DNA of 12,614 nt, taken from assembly GCA_045600005.1 (NCBI GenBank), contig JAZRXB010000213.1, positions 1 through 12,614 of the forward strand, written 5' to 3'. Made by a program: the position numbers and the translations under genes. The DNA comes from Flemingiibacterium sp045600005. GTDB taxonomy: Bacteria; Bacillota; Clostridia; Oscillospirales; CAG-272. The notes beneath the pieces were generated by a model. That model made no database searches. It was given only the letters and a program-made list of their open reading frames with translations, and was not told the origin of the DNA. The first letter of the stretch is position 1, and each line of letters opens with the position of its first letter. Positions 1 to 7,353 of this stretch are shown here, one piece after another.

Positions 1-119
1 AAACAAACCCCGGAAGGCATAGTACCTCCTATGCCGACGAAATTTGTACAGTATGACGGGAAAGATGCAAGCAAGCGTGCCATCAAGGCGAAAGCCGTGA
101 ATTGTGCGGTATTGCCTTA
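1..119 (+). repeat. MITE-like palindromic repeat, right-hand part (copy 1, cut by window start)
   Basis: Positions 1-83 match 12532-12614 with three differences (positions 15, 70 and 74). The copy ends in a terminal inverted repeat, TGTGCGGTATTGCCTTA (about 103-119), which is the reverse complement of the left end of the other copy at 12473. Internal palindromes are visible: GGCATAG/CTATGCC at 16-36, and GGC-GAAA-GCC at 87-96, a GNRA-type loop. The TA at the outer end of both termini suggests a TA target-site duplication, as made by IS630/mariner-type transposases. No transposase is encoded here, so the element would be non-autonomous. Joining the two copies gives a full length of about 178 bp. 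Confidence 0.8.
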
Positions 120-130
120 TAATAAAATCC

Positions 131-268
131 GTTTTTATGTCGGCTTTGCCGACATAAAAACACCTCTAAGGCGAGCCCTCGCGCCGATATTATGGGGATA
201 GCTGACAAAATAAATTTTGTCAGCCACGATAAGCGCGGGTACCGATTGGAAAACGAAGTTTTACAATC
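131..268 (-). terminator. Cluster of three stem-loops after the sugar operon
   Basis: Three hairpins lie between the last stop codon of the minus-strand operon (273-271) and the MITE copy. They are 258-268 with 244-254 (11 bp, one mismatch, loop GAA), 201-211 with 214-224 (11 bp, perfect) and 131-144 with 148-161 (14 bp, perfect, loop TTT). None has a clean U-run directly after the stem in the minus direction; the only T-rich stretch is at 121-130. They could be a composite terminator or 3' RNA-stabilising structures, or remnants of small mobile hairpin elements. Apart from these and the MITE, the first 270 bases hold nothing I recognise. Confidence 0.45.
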
Positions 269-270
269 GA

Positions 271-1245
271 CTAAGATATGGTGATGACGATGGTCTGCTC
301 GGCGCGTTCGCCGGGCGCGAGGAAGCGCAGAAGCCCCTTTTCGCGCAGGACGGCGCGTCCGTCCGGCGTACAGTTGCCCGGTTCGAGACCGAGCACGTAT
401 TCGCCCTTCTGCATCAGCTTCCACTGGGTGAAGAAGGGAAGCTCCTTCGTGTCGAAGGAGAGCGACACGGCAATGCCGAGCTGCGGATTTTTCAGCGTGA
501 CGCGCCCTTCGGAAAGCTCGTGATAGTAGCACTGCTCCTCGAAGCTGTCCTGCGGCTCGGCGAGCAGGAGCGCTTCGTCAAGTCCTTCGGCGGCGCGGTC
601 GTTGCGCGGCGTGATCTTCTTTGTCGGCAGGTCGATGACCGACGACGGCGAAAGAAGCGGATAGCCGAAATTGAAATGATAGAGGATCTCGTAGGGCGTT
701 TCCTTCGCGTCGATATTTTCCACGATATCGTGAAGAACGATCGTGTTCGATTCGGTGTCGCAGGTGTAGGAGCGGGTCAGGACCAGCTTGTGCGCGAACA
801 GCGCCGCGTCGCGCACCGTGAGGGTGAGGCAAAGCTTGCCGTTTTCCTCCCACGCGCGGACGTTTTCCGCCGGAATGTGCGAGATCGTGCCGTGGAGCGG
901 CAGCTCCTCGCCGTCGTCCGTCGTGGGCGTGCCGACGGCGGTCAGACCGCAGGTCGTGAAGAAACCGGCGGTGAAGGATTTAAGGAAACCGGCGCCCCGG
1001 TTGTCGTAATAGGTCGGAGCCGCCCAGCCGCAGGGAGAGAAGAAACCGAGATTGATCCCCTTACAGCTCATCCGGGCGATGTCTCCGGCGCGGTCCGCCG
1101 AAACGGTGAAGGACAGCCCTTTTCCGTTCGTGACCTCGAAAAGACGCATTCCGTCGCCGCGTCCGCCGACGAGCCGATGCTCCTCGATGCGGGCGAGCTG
1201 GGCGGGATGACCGATATAATCCGAAAGTTTCATATGATTTACCAT
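271..1245 (-). CDS. Aldose 1-epimerase-like (DUF4432/mutarotase-like) protein
   Basis: A 324-residue protein of the galactose-mutarotase-like fold, DUF4432 / Ec_c4013-type aldose-epimerase group. Family hallmarks are a GLTAVG..T.DDGE..LHG block with His118, LYHFNFG with His190, and GLEPGN with Glu288. In mutarotases the equivalent His and Glu residues are the acid/base pair that interconverts the alpha and beta anomers of an aldose. No signal peptide is visible, so it should be cytoplasmic. It is the last gene of the isomerase-kinase operon, 75 bp after the kinase, and probably supplies the anomer used by the isomerase. The start is uncertain. ATG 1245 is 19 nt from the AAGGAG at 1265-1270, with a hairpin between. 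A second ATG at 1233 (MKLSDY) resembles the usual start of the family as I remember it. The substrate is unknown. Confidence 0.85.
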   Translation of the reverse strand: MVNHMKLSDYIGHPAQLARIEEHRLVGGRGDGMRLFEVTNGKGLSFTVSADRAGDIARMSCKGINLGFFSPCGWAAPTYYDNRGAGFLKSFTAGFFTTCGLTAVGTPTTDDGEELPLHGTISHIPAENVRAWEENGKLCLTLTVRDAALFAHKLVLTRSYTCDTESNTIVLHDIVENIDAKETPYEILYHFNFGYPLLSPSSVIDLPTKKITPRNDRAAEGLDEALLLAEPQDSFEEQCYYHELSEGRVTLKNPQLGIAVSLSFDTKELPFFTQWKLMQKGEYVLGLEPGNCTPDGRAVLREKGLLRFLAPGERAEQTIVITIS

Positions 1246-1246
1246 G

Positions 1247-1270
1247 GCTTTCGCCTGGCGAAAGCTCCTT
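1247..1270 (-). promoter_or_regulatory. Stem-loop between Shine-Dalgarno and start codon
   Basis: On the minus strand an AAGGAG ribosome site (1265-1270) is followed directly by a perfect 9-bp inverted repeat (1247-1255 with 1257-1265), then the ATG at 1245. If it folds, only about 1 nt is left between the ribosome site and ATG 1245, and about 13 nt to ATG 1233. It therefore either favours the second ATG or controls translation of the mutarotase-like gene relative to the kinase. Confidence 0.5.
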
Positions 1271-1283
1271 CCTCTCCACAGTG

Positions 1284-1313
1284 GCGGACCCGCCGGAAGG
1301 CGGCGGGATCCGC
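1284..1313 (-). other. GC-rich intercistronic stem-loop
   Basis: An inverted repeat of 11-12 bp (1284-1294 with 1302-1313, one bulged T) lies in the 75-bp gap between the kinase stop codon and the mutarotase-like gene. There is no U-run after it, so it is unlikely to be a full terminator. It is better read as an mRNA-processing or stability element, or a partial attenuator, that would lower expression of the last gene. Confidence 0.45.
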
Positions 1314-1320
1314 GAAACTT

Positions 1321-2736
1321 TTATCTTACCAGAAGCGACGCTTCGTACAGATGACGGTAGCGCTCATACAGCGCGGCATACTCCGCGTGCAGGGAAGCGT
1401 CCGGCTCGTAGGTCACGCCCTCTTTGGAATAGAGCTTTGCCGCCTCCTTCAGATCGGAGGTGAGACCGATCGTTTTCGCGCAGCACATGATCGTGCCGAG
1501 CGCGCCGACCTCCGGCGTATCGACGACCGTGATCGGAAGACCGGTGATGTCCGCTTTCATCTGCGTCCAGACCGCGCTCTTCGCGCCGCCGCCGGTGGCG
1601 AGCAGACGGGTCGGACGGATGCCGTAGCGGTTCAGAAGCTCCAGATTGACTTCCATTTCGTAGGCGACGCCCTCCATGACCGCGCGGCAGAGGTCGTATT
1701 TCGTCGTCGCCAGCGTGACGCCTGCGAACATTGCGGTCGAATGCGTGTCCATATAGGGCGTAGCGGCTCCCGCGAAGTGCGGCAGAACGAGGACGCCGCT
1801 CGGCTTTGCGCCGACCTTTGCGTCAAGCTCCTTATAGCTCTCCCCGCCGCCGAGATTGTCGCGGAACCATTTGAGCGCCGTTCCGCCGGTGAACGAGAAC
1901 GCGCAGCCCGAATACAGTCCGCCCGGGAAGGGAAGGAACGCGATGCCCGAATCGCAGACCGTTCCGTCGTCCGGGATCGCGTCCATGATCGGCGTCAGGC
2001 ATTCGACGCTGCCGCTGCCGTCGACCGCCATGCCTGCGCTCAGCGCGCCCGCACCGATGGCGGAAGCGGTCTGGTCATGGCATCCGACGATGATCCTGCA
2101 GTCGTGCAGACCGAGACGGTTGGAAACGCCGGCGAGCGTTCCCTCCGGGACCGGCTCGCTCATCAGCGAGACGTCGATGCCGGCAATGTCAAAGAGCTTC
2201 TTCGACCAGCAGAGGTTCTTGATGTCAAAGCCCATCGTCCGGGTCGCGGCGGAGCGGCTGATAAGACGCGCGCCGCAGAGCTTGTAGACGATGAAGTCCG
2301 CCATCAGAAGGATCTTCTTCGTTTTCGAGAAGATCCCGGGACGGTGCGCCTTCATCCACATCAGCTTCGGAAGGCTGTACAGCGCGCCGGGCGCGCAGCC
2401 CGCGATCGCCGCGACCTCGGCAGGGTCGAAGGATTGCAATTCCTCCTCACCGCGCGGGTCGCTGTAAATCATCGAGTCGCACAGCACCTCGTCGTTTTCG
2501 TCGAGCAGCGCGAAGGTCTCGCCGAACGAGGTCACGCCGAGCGCCGAGAGCGGGCTTTCCGTCATGGAGATGACCTGCTCCGCCGCCGCGAGGACCGCGC
2601 GGGTGTCGATCTCGTGCGCACTTGAGGTGTGGCGCATATCATAGGGAAGGTAATGGGATTCGACAAGCTGTCCGCAGTCGTCGCAGACGGTGATTTTGCA
2701 TCCGCTCGAACCGACGTCAAGACCGCCGATGAACAT
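1321..2736 (-). CDS. FGGY-family carbohydrate kinase (xylulokinase/ribulokinase-like)
   Basis: A 471-residue sugar kinase of the FGGY family, which transfers the ATP gamma-phosphate to a ketose or polyol made by the upstream isomerase. The N-terminal domain (about 2-237) begins with the phosphate-binding loop GLDVGSSGCK (Asp7) and contains GCHDQTASAIGAG, where Asp221 is the expected catalytic base. The C-terminal domain (about 250-440) has FSFTGG (281-285) and ATGGGAKSAVW (380-390), the typical ATP/adenosine-binding segment. The length is slightly under the usual 480-510. The start is well supported: an AAGGAGGG ribosome site lies 6-8 nt upstream of ATG 2736. The gap to the upstream isomerase stop is 16 bp, so the two are clearly in one operon. 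The exact sugar (xylulose, ribulose, fuculose, rhamnulose or other) cannot be told from the sequence. Confidence 0.93.
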   Translation of the reverse strand: MFIGGLDVGSSGCKITVCDDCGQLVESHYLPYDMRHTSSAHEIDTRAVLAAAEQVISMTESPLSALGVTSFGETFALLDENDEVLCDSMIYSDPRGEEELQSFDPAEVAAIAGCAPGALYSLPKLMWMKAHRPGIFSKTKKILLMADFIVYKLCGARLISRSAATRTMGFDIKNLCWSKKLFDIAGIDVSLMSEPVPEGTLAGVSNRLGLHDCRIIVGCHDQTASAIGAGALSAGMAVDGSGSVECLTPIMDAIPDDGTVCDSGIAFLPFPGGLYSGCAFSFTGGTALKWFRDNLGGGESYKELDAKVGAKPSGVLVLPHFAGAATPYMDTHSTAMFAGVTLATTKYDLCRAVMEGVAYEMEVNLELLNRYGIRPTRLLATGGGAKSAVWTQMKADITGLPITVVDTPEVGALGTIMCCAKTIGLTSDLKEAAKLYSKEGVTYEPDASLHAEYAALYERYRHLYEASLLVR

Positions 2737-2752
2737 GGGTCAGCCCTCCTTT

Positions 2753-4141
<1,389 letters not shown>

Positions 4142-4178
4142 AACGGAACATTCCTTTCTGACAAAATTTTCTTACATC

Positions 4179-4207
4179 TTGATTTTATCACAAATCCGCG
4201 CTATAAT
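4179..4207 (+). promoter_or_regulatory. Sigma-A promoter of the PocR/AraC regulator gene
   Basis: TTGATT (4179-4184), a 17-bp spacer, then a perfect TATAAT (4202-4207). The predicted start near 4214 coincides with an 8-bp palindrome GGTATACC (4217-4224), which could be an operator. The leader to the ATG is about 85 nt. Confidence 0.75.
4182..4190 (-). promoter_or_regulatory. Extended -10 promoter of the isomerase operon
   Basis: The minus strand reads TGATAAAAT here, an extended -10 (TGn plus TAAAAT). The -35 position 17 bp upstream (4205-4210 on plus) is poor, which is common when a TGn motif is present. Transcription should begin near 4175, giving a leader of about 34 nt. This element lies on top of the -35 box of the divergent regulator promoter. 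Confidence 0.55.
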
Positions 4208-4298
4208 ATAGATACAGGTATACCGAAATCTGTAATTTTGTTTCAGGATGCGTCCGGACCGCTTCACGGTAAGACGCTTCGCGGAGGAAGAAAGACCG

Positions 4299-5126
4299 AT
4301 GAACATCCGATTTGACAGGGGCAAGCTCAGTGAGCTGATGCGGGATTTTTATACGCTGACCGGGATGCGGCTGGTCGTGTTCGACAGCGAGTTCGGCGTC
4401 GTTTCGGCGTGGCCGGAGAAGGAATGCGACTTCTGTGCCGCGATGAAGCGGAACGGCAAGGCGCGCAGTCTGTGCGAGACCTGCGACCGGGACGCCTGTC
4501 TGCGCTGCCGCGAGGAAGGCGGCATCCGGCTGTACGAGTGCCACGCGGGACTCACCGAGGCGGTCTCTCCGCTGCGGGCGGGCGATATCAGTCTCGGCTA
4601 TCTGATGATCGGACAGATCCTTGACGAGGATGTGAAGCGGACCCGGCGCGGAGAGCTGACCGCCTACGCCGGACAGTATCTCGACGACGCGGAAGGACTG
4701 CTCGACCGCCTGACCGTCAAGCAGGGAGAGCAGATCAGGGCGGCGGCGAAGCTCATGGAGACCTGCGCGTGCTATCTTTGGGTCAGCGAGCTTGTCAAGG
4801 TGGACGACGGCAATCTGATCTTCCGGCTGTCCGACTACATCGCGGAGAACCTGACCGCCGACCTGACCGCCGACGTGCTCTGCTCGCATTTCGGCGTCAG
4901 CCGCAGCCGGCTGTACCGGATGTCGGAGGAATATTTCGGCGAAGGGATCGCGTCCTATGTGCGTAAAAAGAGGATCCGGAAAGCGGCGGAATTATTGAAG
5001 GGCGGAGAGTCTGTCGCGCGCGCGGCGGCGGCGGTCGGCATCGCGGACTACAACTATTTTTCCAAGCTCTTCAAGCGCGAGACGGGCGTTCTGCCGGGAC
5101 AGGTGCGGAGAGGGCAGGAGCTTTGA
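4299..5126 (+). CDS. PocR-sensor-domain AraC family transcriptional regulator
   Basis: A 275-residue regulator. The N-terminal half (about 8-110) looks like the PocR sensory domain (named after the propanediol regulator PocR). Its cysteine pattern is C43-x2-C46, C59-x2-C62, C67-x2-C70 and C81-H82 in the ECHAGL motif. The C-terminal part (about 172-275) is an AraC-type double helix-turn-helix, including ADYNYFSKLFKRETGVLPG. I chose ATG 4299 because GGAGGA lies 10 nt upstream; an in-frame ATG at 4248 has no ribosome site. It is transcribed divergently from the isomerase operon with overlapping promoters, so the operon is its likely target. The ligand is unknown; PocR domains have been proposed to bind small hydrocarbon-derived metabolites, and the many cysteines could also hold a metal. 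Confidence 0.88.
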   Translation: MNIRFDRGKLSELMRDFYTLTGMRLVVFDSEFGVVSAWPEKECDFCAAMKRNGKARSLCETCDRDACLRCREEGGIRLYECHAGLTEAVSPLRAGDISLGYLMIGQILDEDVKRTRRGELTAYAGQYLDDAEGLLDRLTVKQGEQIRAAAKLMETCACYLWVSELVKVDDGNLIFRLSDYIAENLTADLTADVLCSHFGVSRSRLYRMSEEYFGEGIASYVRKKRIRKAAELLKGGESVARAAAAVGIADYNYFSKLFKRETGVLPGQVRRGQEL

Positions 5127-5182
5127 GAGGGCGCGCCGTCTGTGACCTTTCCGTGAATTTTCGACTTTTTCCGGTTTTCCCC

Positions 5183-5211
5183 TTGACAAAATCAGGCGGC
5201 GGTATTATACT
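5183..5211 (+). promoter_or_regulatory. Near-consensus sigma-A promoter driving the riboswitch transcript
   Basis: TTGACA (5183-5188), a 17-bp spacer, then TATACT (5206-5211). It is the closest to consensus in the window. Transcription should start at about 5217-5219, exactly where the P1 helix of the riboswitch begins, so the leader is dedicated to the RNA switch and the permease is transcribed independently of the upstream regulator gene. I see no clear terminator between 5127 and 5182. Confidence 0.85.
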
Positions 5212-5215
5212 GATA

Positions 5216-5340
5216 ACAGTAAAGGGGAGTAGCTGACGGCGTTTGTCCGTTGTCTGTTTCGTCATGACGAACCGTTCCGGAAGGACGGTTCCGGAACGGA
5301 TTCTTTTTATTTATGAAAAGAACAGCAAGACTTTTACTGT
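5216..5340 (+). ncRNA. yybP-ykoY family riboswitch aptamer (Mn2+ sensing)
   Basis: The conserved 5' core AAAGGGGAGTAGC (5221-5233) and 3' core AGCAAGAC (5324-5331) match the yybP-ykoY motif. A 10-bp P1 (5216-5225 with 5331-5340, one G-T wobble) closes it. Inside are a short arm (ACGG/CCGT, about 5235-5250), an 11-bp stem 5272-5282 with 5289-5299, and a hairpin 5301-5307 with 5316-5322 just before AGCAAGAC, as in solved members of the class. Known members bind Mn2+ and turn expression on. Here P1 formation would hold the strand needed for the terminator at 5327-5379. The sequence cannot show affinity or metal selectivity. Confidence 0.87.
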
Positions 5341-5379
5341 GCGGCATGGATGGACCGTACAGTAAAAGTTTTATTTTTT
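5327..5379 (+). terminator. Riboswitch expression-platform intrinsic terminator
   Basis: An 18-bp stem pairs 5327-5344 with 5355-5372 (two G-T wobbles, loop 5345-5354), with a T-rich tract through 5379. Its left arm contains the P1 3' strand (5331-5340), so the aptamer and terminator are mutually exclusive. This predicts an ON switch: ligand stabilises P1, the terminator cannot form, and the permease is transcribed. Confidence 0.9.
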
Positions 5380-5400
5380 ACTCCGGAAAGAAGGAATATT

Positions 5401-6672
5401 TTGAAAACCGCAGCCATCATCATGTTTGTCCTCATGTATGTCATCATGATCGCCTTGCCGAAGTACCGGACGCTGGCGGCCGCCGCCGTCGCGCTGTGCT
5501 TTATTGCCATGCAGGTCGTTCCGCTCGGTCAGATCATCGACGCGATCGACTTCAACGTGCTTCTGATGATCGCAGGCACCATGATCGTCGTCAATGATTT
5601 CATCGAATCGAAAATGCCCAACCGGATCGCGGAAGCGCTTCTGCGCCGTTCGGGAAGCGTGCGGACCGTCATCATTCTGATGTCGCTGTTCGCGGGGATC
5701 GTGTCCGCCTTCATCGACAACGTGGCGACCGTGCTGATGCTCGCCCCGGTCGGACTTGCCATCTGCAAAAAGCTGAACATCAATCCCACCGGAATGTTAT
5801 TGTCCATCGCCGTTTCGTCCAACCTTCAGGGAGCCGCCACGCTGGTCGGCGACACGACCTCGATCATGCTGGGCGCCTACGCGAAGATGGACTTCCTCAG
5901 TTTCTTCTTCATGAACGGCAGACCCGGCATCTTCTGGGCGGTCGAGTTCGGCGCGCTCGGAACGGTCCTCGTCATGCTCATTCTGTTCCGGAAGGAGAAA
6001 GAGCCGGTCACGGCGGAAGGACATACGGAGGTAACGGGCTTCTTCCCCACGGTCGCGCTGGCCGGCATCGTGGTGCTGTTGATCGCCGCGTCCTTTATTC
6101 CGAATAAGCCGGAGCTGACGAACGGTCTGATCTGCCTTGCGGTCGCCGTCGTCTGCCTTGTCGTGAACCTTATAAAGACCCATAAGACCGACGGCGTTCT
6201 GATGGCGCTGAAGGGCGTCGACTATCAGACCATCGCGCTGCTGGCGGGAATGTTCGTCGTCATCCGCGGGATCCAGAACGTCGGTCTGATCGACGATTTC
6301 GCAGGTTTCATCAGCGGACTCGGCAGGACGAACGTCTTCCTTCTCTACACGGCGATCGTCTGGATGTCGGTGCTGCTGTCGGCGTTCATCGACAACATCC
6401 CCTACGTCGCCACCATGCTTCCGGTCGTGCAGAACGTCGCTGCCGTACTCGGCATCGAGCCTTACGTGCTGTATTTCGGTCTGCTGACCGGCGCAACGCT
6501 CGGCGGCAACCTGACGCCGGTCGGCGCGTCCGCGAACATCACGGCTTCGGGACTGCTCCGCAAGGAGGGGTACGAGGTCAGCTTAAAGGATTTCGCGAAG
6601 ATCGGCATCCCGTTCACGCTGACCGCCGTGACCATCGGCTATCTCTTCATCTGGTTCGTCTGGGGAATGTAA
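5401..6672 (+). CDS. SLC13/ArsB/NhaD-type ion permease under Mn2+ riboswitch control
   Basis: A 423-residue hydrophobic protein with about ten or more membrane segments, of the ion-transporter (IT) superfamily that includes ArsB, NhaD and SLC13-type permeases. The two-fold internal repeat is visible: AFIDNVATVLMLAP (103-116) and AFIDNIPYVATMLP (328-341), with GDTTS at 150-154 and GGNLTPVGASANI at 368-380. I chose TTG 5401, which has AGAAGGA 5 nt upstream. The in-frame ATG at 5350 lies inside the terminator hairpin and has no ribosome site. The substrate is not predictable from the family (arsenite, Na+/H+, dicarboxylates, others). The Mn2+-type riboswitch suggests Mn2+ or related cation efflux, or a response to Mn2+ excess. 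An intrinsic terminator follows, so the gene is monocistronic. Confidence 0.88.
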   Translation: MKTAAIIMFVLMYVIMIALPKYRTLAAAAVALCFIAMQVVPLGQIIDAIDFNVLLMIAGTMIVVNDFIESKMPNRIAEALLRRSGSVRTVIILMSLFAGIVSAFIDNVATVLMLAPVGLAICKKLNINPTGMLLSIAVSSNLQGAATLVGDTTSIMLGAYAKMDFLSFFFMNGRPGIFWAVEFGALGTVLVMLILFRKEKEPVTAEGHTEVTGFFPTVALAGIVVLLIAASFIPNKPELTNGLICLAVAVVCLVVNLIKTHKTDGVLMALKGVDYQTIALLAGMFVVIRGIQNVGLIDDFAGFISGLGRTNVFLLYTAIVWMSVLLSAFIDNIPYVATMLPVVQNVAAVLGIEPYVLYFGLLTGATLGGNLTPVGASANITASGLLRKEGYEVSLKDFAKIGIPFTLTAVTIGYLFIWFVWGM

Positions 6673-6685
6673 GACTTTTCCGGAC

Positions 6686-6724
6686 AAAGCGCCGGAGCGC
6701 AGAAAACTGCGCCCCGGCGCTTTT
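6686..6724 (+). terminator. Intrinsic terminator of the permease gene
   Basis: A GC-rich hairpin: 6686-6695 with 6714-6723, then, after one A/C mismatch, 6697-6702 with 6707-6712, and an AAAA loop. It ends in TTTT at 6721-6724, 14 bp after the stop codon. The convergent minus-strand operon ends just beyond it, so this also insulates the two units. Confidence 0.88.
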
Positions 6725-6758
6725 GCGTTCTTTCAGGACACGCCGATCAAATCGGTTC

Positions 6759-6798
6759 TTGACGGAAAAATCTTGGATTTGCGGGACTTTTCCGTCAA
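6759..6798 (-). terminator. Stem-loop terminator of the peptidoglycan-binding operon
   Basis: An 11-bp perfect inverted repeat (6759-6769 with 6788-6798) lies 8 bp after the minus-strand stop at 6807, with a second small stem (CCGAT/ATCGG) at 6743-6755. The 3' arm is U-rich only where it starts, and the U-run after the stem is poor, so termination strength is uncertain. Confidence 0.55.
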
Positions 6799-6806
6799 AG
6801 GCAGCC

Positions 6807-7337
6807 TTAGGCTCCGCCCTGATCCACCGTCTTATTGTAGGCGTCGGCCAGCGCGTTCCATGTCCGTTTGTCGACGTTCCCGGTCGCGGGAAGACCGTGG
6901 CAGGTCTGAAAGCGGCGGACGTCCGAAACCGTCGCTTCGTCGTGAACGCCGGTCTGAGGCGGTCCCTCGATCGTTTCGTATTCGTCCGCGACGGCGCGGA
7001 GCAGGAACTGCACCGCGGCGGCGGCGTCGGTCGTATCTCCCGGACCGATCTCATAGCCCGGCGCGGCGGGAAAGGGGATCATGCCGTGCGGAGGCTCGCG
7101 CTTTTCTTCGGCGAGCCGGACGGCGCGAAGGAGCGCGGCATAGGTCACACCGTCCGCCTGACCGGTCGGCGGCAGTCCCTCAAGGCGCTGAAAAGCGATG
7201 ACGGCATTCTGTACTGCGTTCGACCACAGACCGTCGGGATTGATCAGCGGGACCGTGCCGTCCGTGTCGAAGTGAAGGGCGCGGAGGGCGTTCTGAAGCT
7301 CGTAGATCTCGTTTCGTTCGTCGTCGTATCGTTCCAT
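6807..7337 (-). CDS. Protein with two peptidoglycan-binding (PG_binding_1) repeats
   Basis: A 176-residue protein made almost entirely of two PG_binding_1-like repeats, about 12-72 (AVIAFQRLEGLPPTGQAD...TYAALL) and about 100-166 (VRRFQTCHGLPATGNVDKRTWNAL). The repeated FQ...GLP.TG.....TW pattern is diagnostic. No catalytic domain, signal peptide or membrane segment is visible. GGAGGA lies 8 nt before ATG 7337. It is the last gene of a three-gene operon, 16 bp after the SpoIID-like gene, whose repeats it shares. It probably binds cortex or cell-wall peptidoglycan, possibly as a partner of the upstream protein. How it would leave the cytoplasm is not evident. Confidence 0.82.
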   Translation of the reverse strand: MERYDDERNEIYELQNALRALHFDTDGTVPLINPDGLWSNAVQNAVIAFQRLEGLPPTGQADGVTYAALLRAVRLAEEKREPPHGMIPFPAAPGYEIGPGDTTDAAAAVQFLLRAVADEYETIEGPPQTGVHDEATVSDVRRFQTCHGLPATGNVDKRTWNALADAYNKTVDQGGA

Positions 7338-7353
7338 CTTCTCATTCCTCCGT

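Noticed and set aside
217..2625. Long plus-strand open frame (802 codons)
   Set aside because: It lies antisense to the mutarotase-like and kinase genes, is Arg-rich and low-complexity in composition, has no ribosome site and matches no family. It is a GC-rich shadow frame.
4248..4298. Earlier ATG for the PocR/AraC regulator
   Set aside because: It has no ribosome site, while ATG 4299 has GGAGGA at suitable spacing and matches the usual start of PocR domains.
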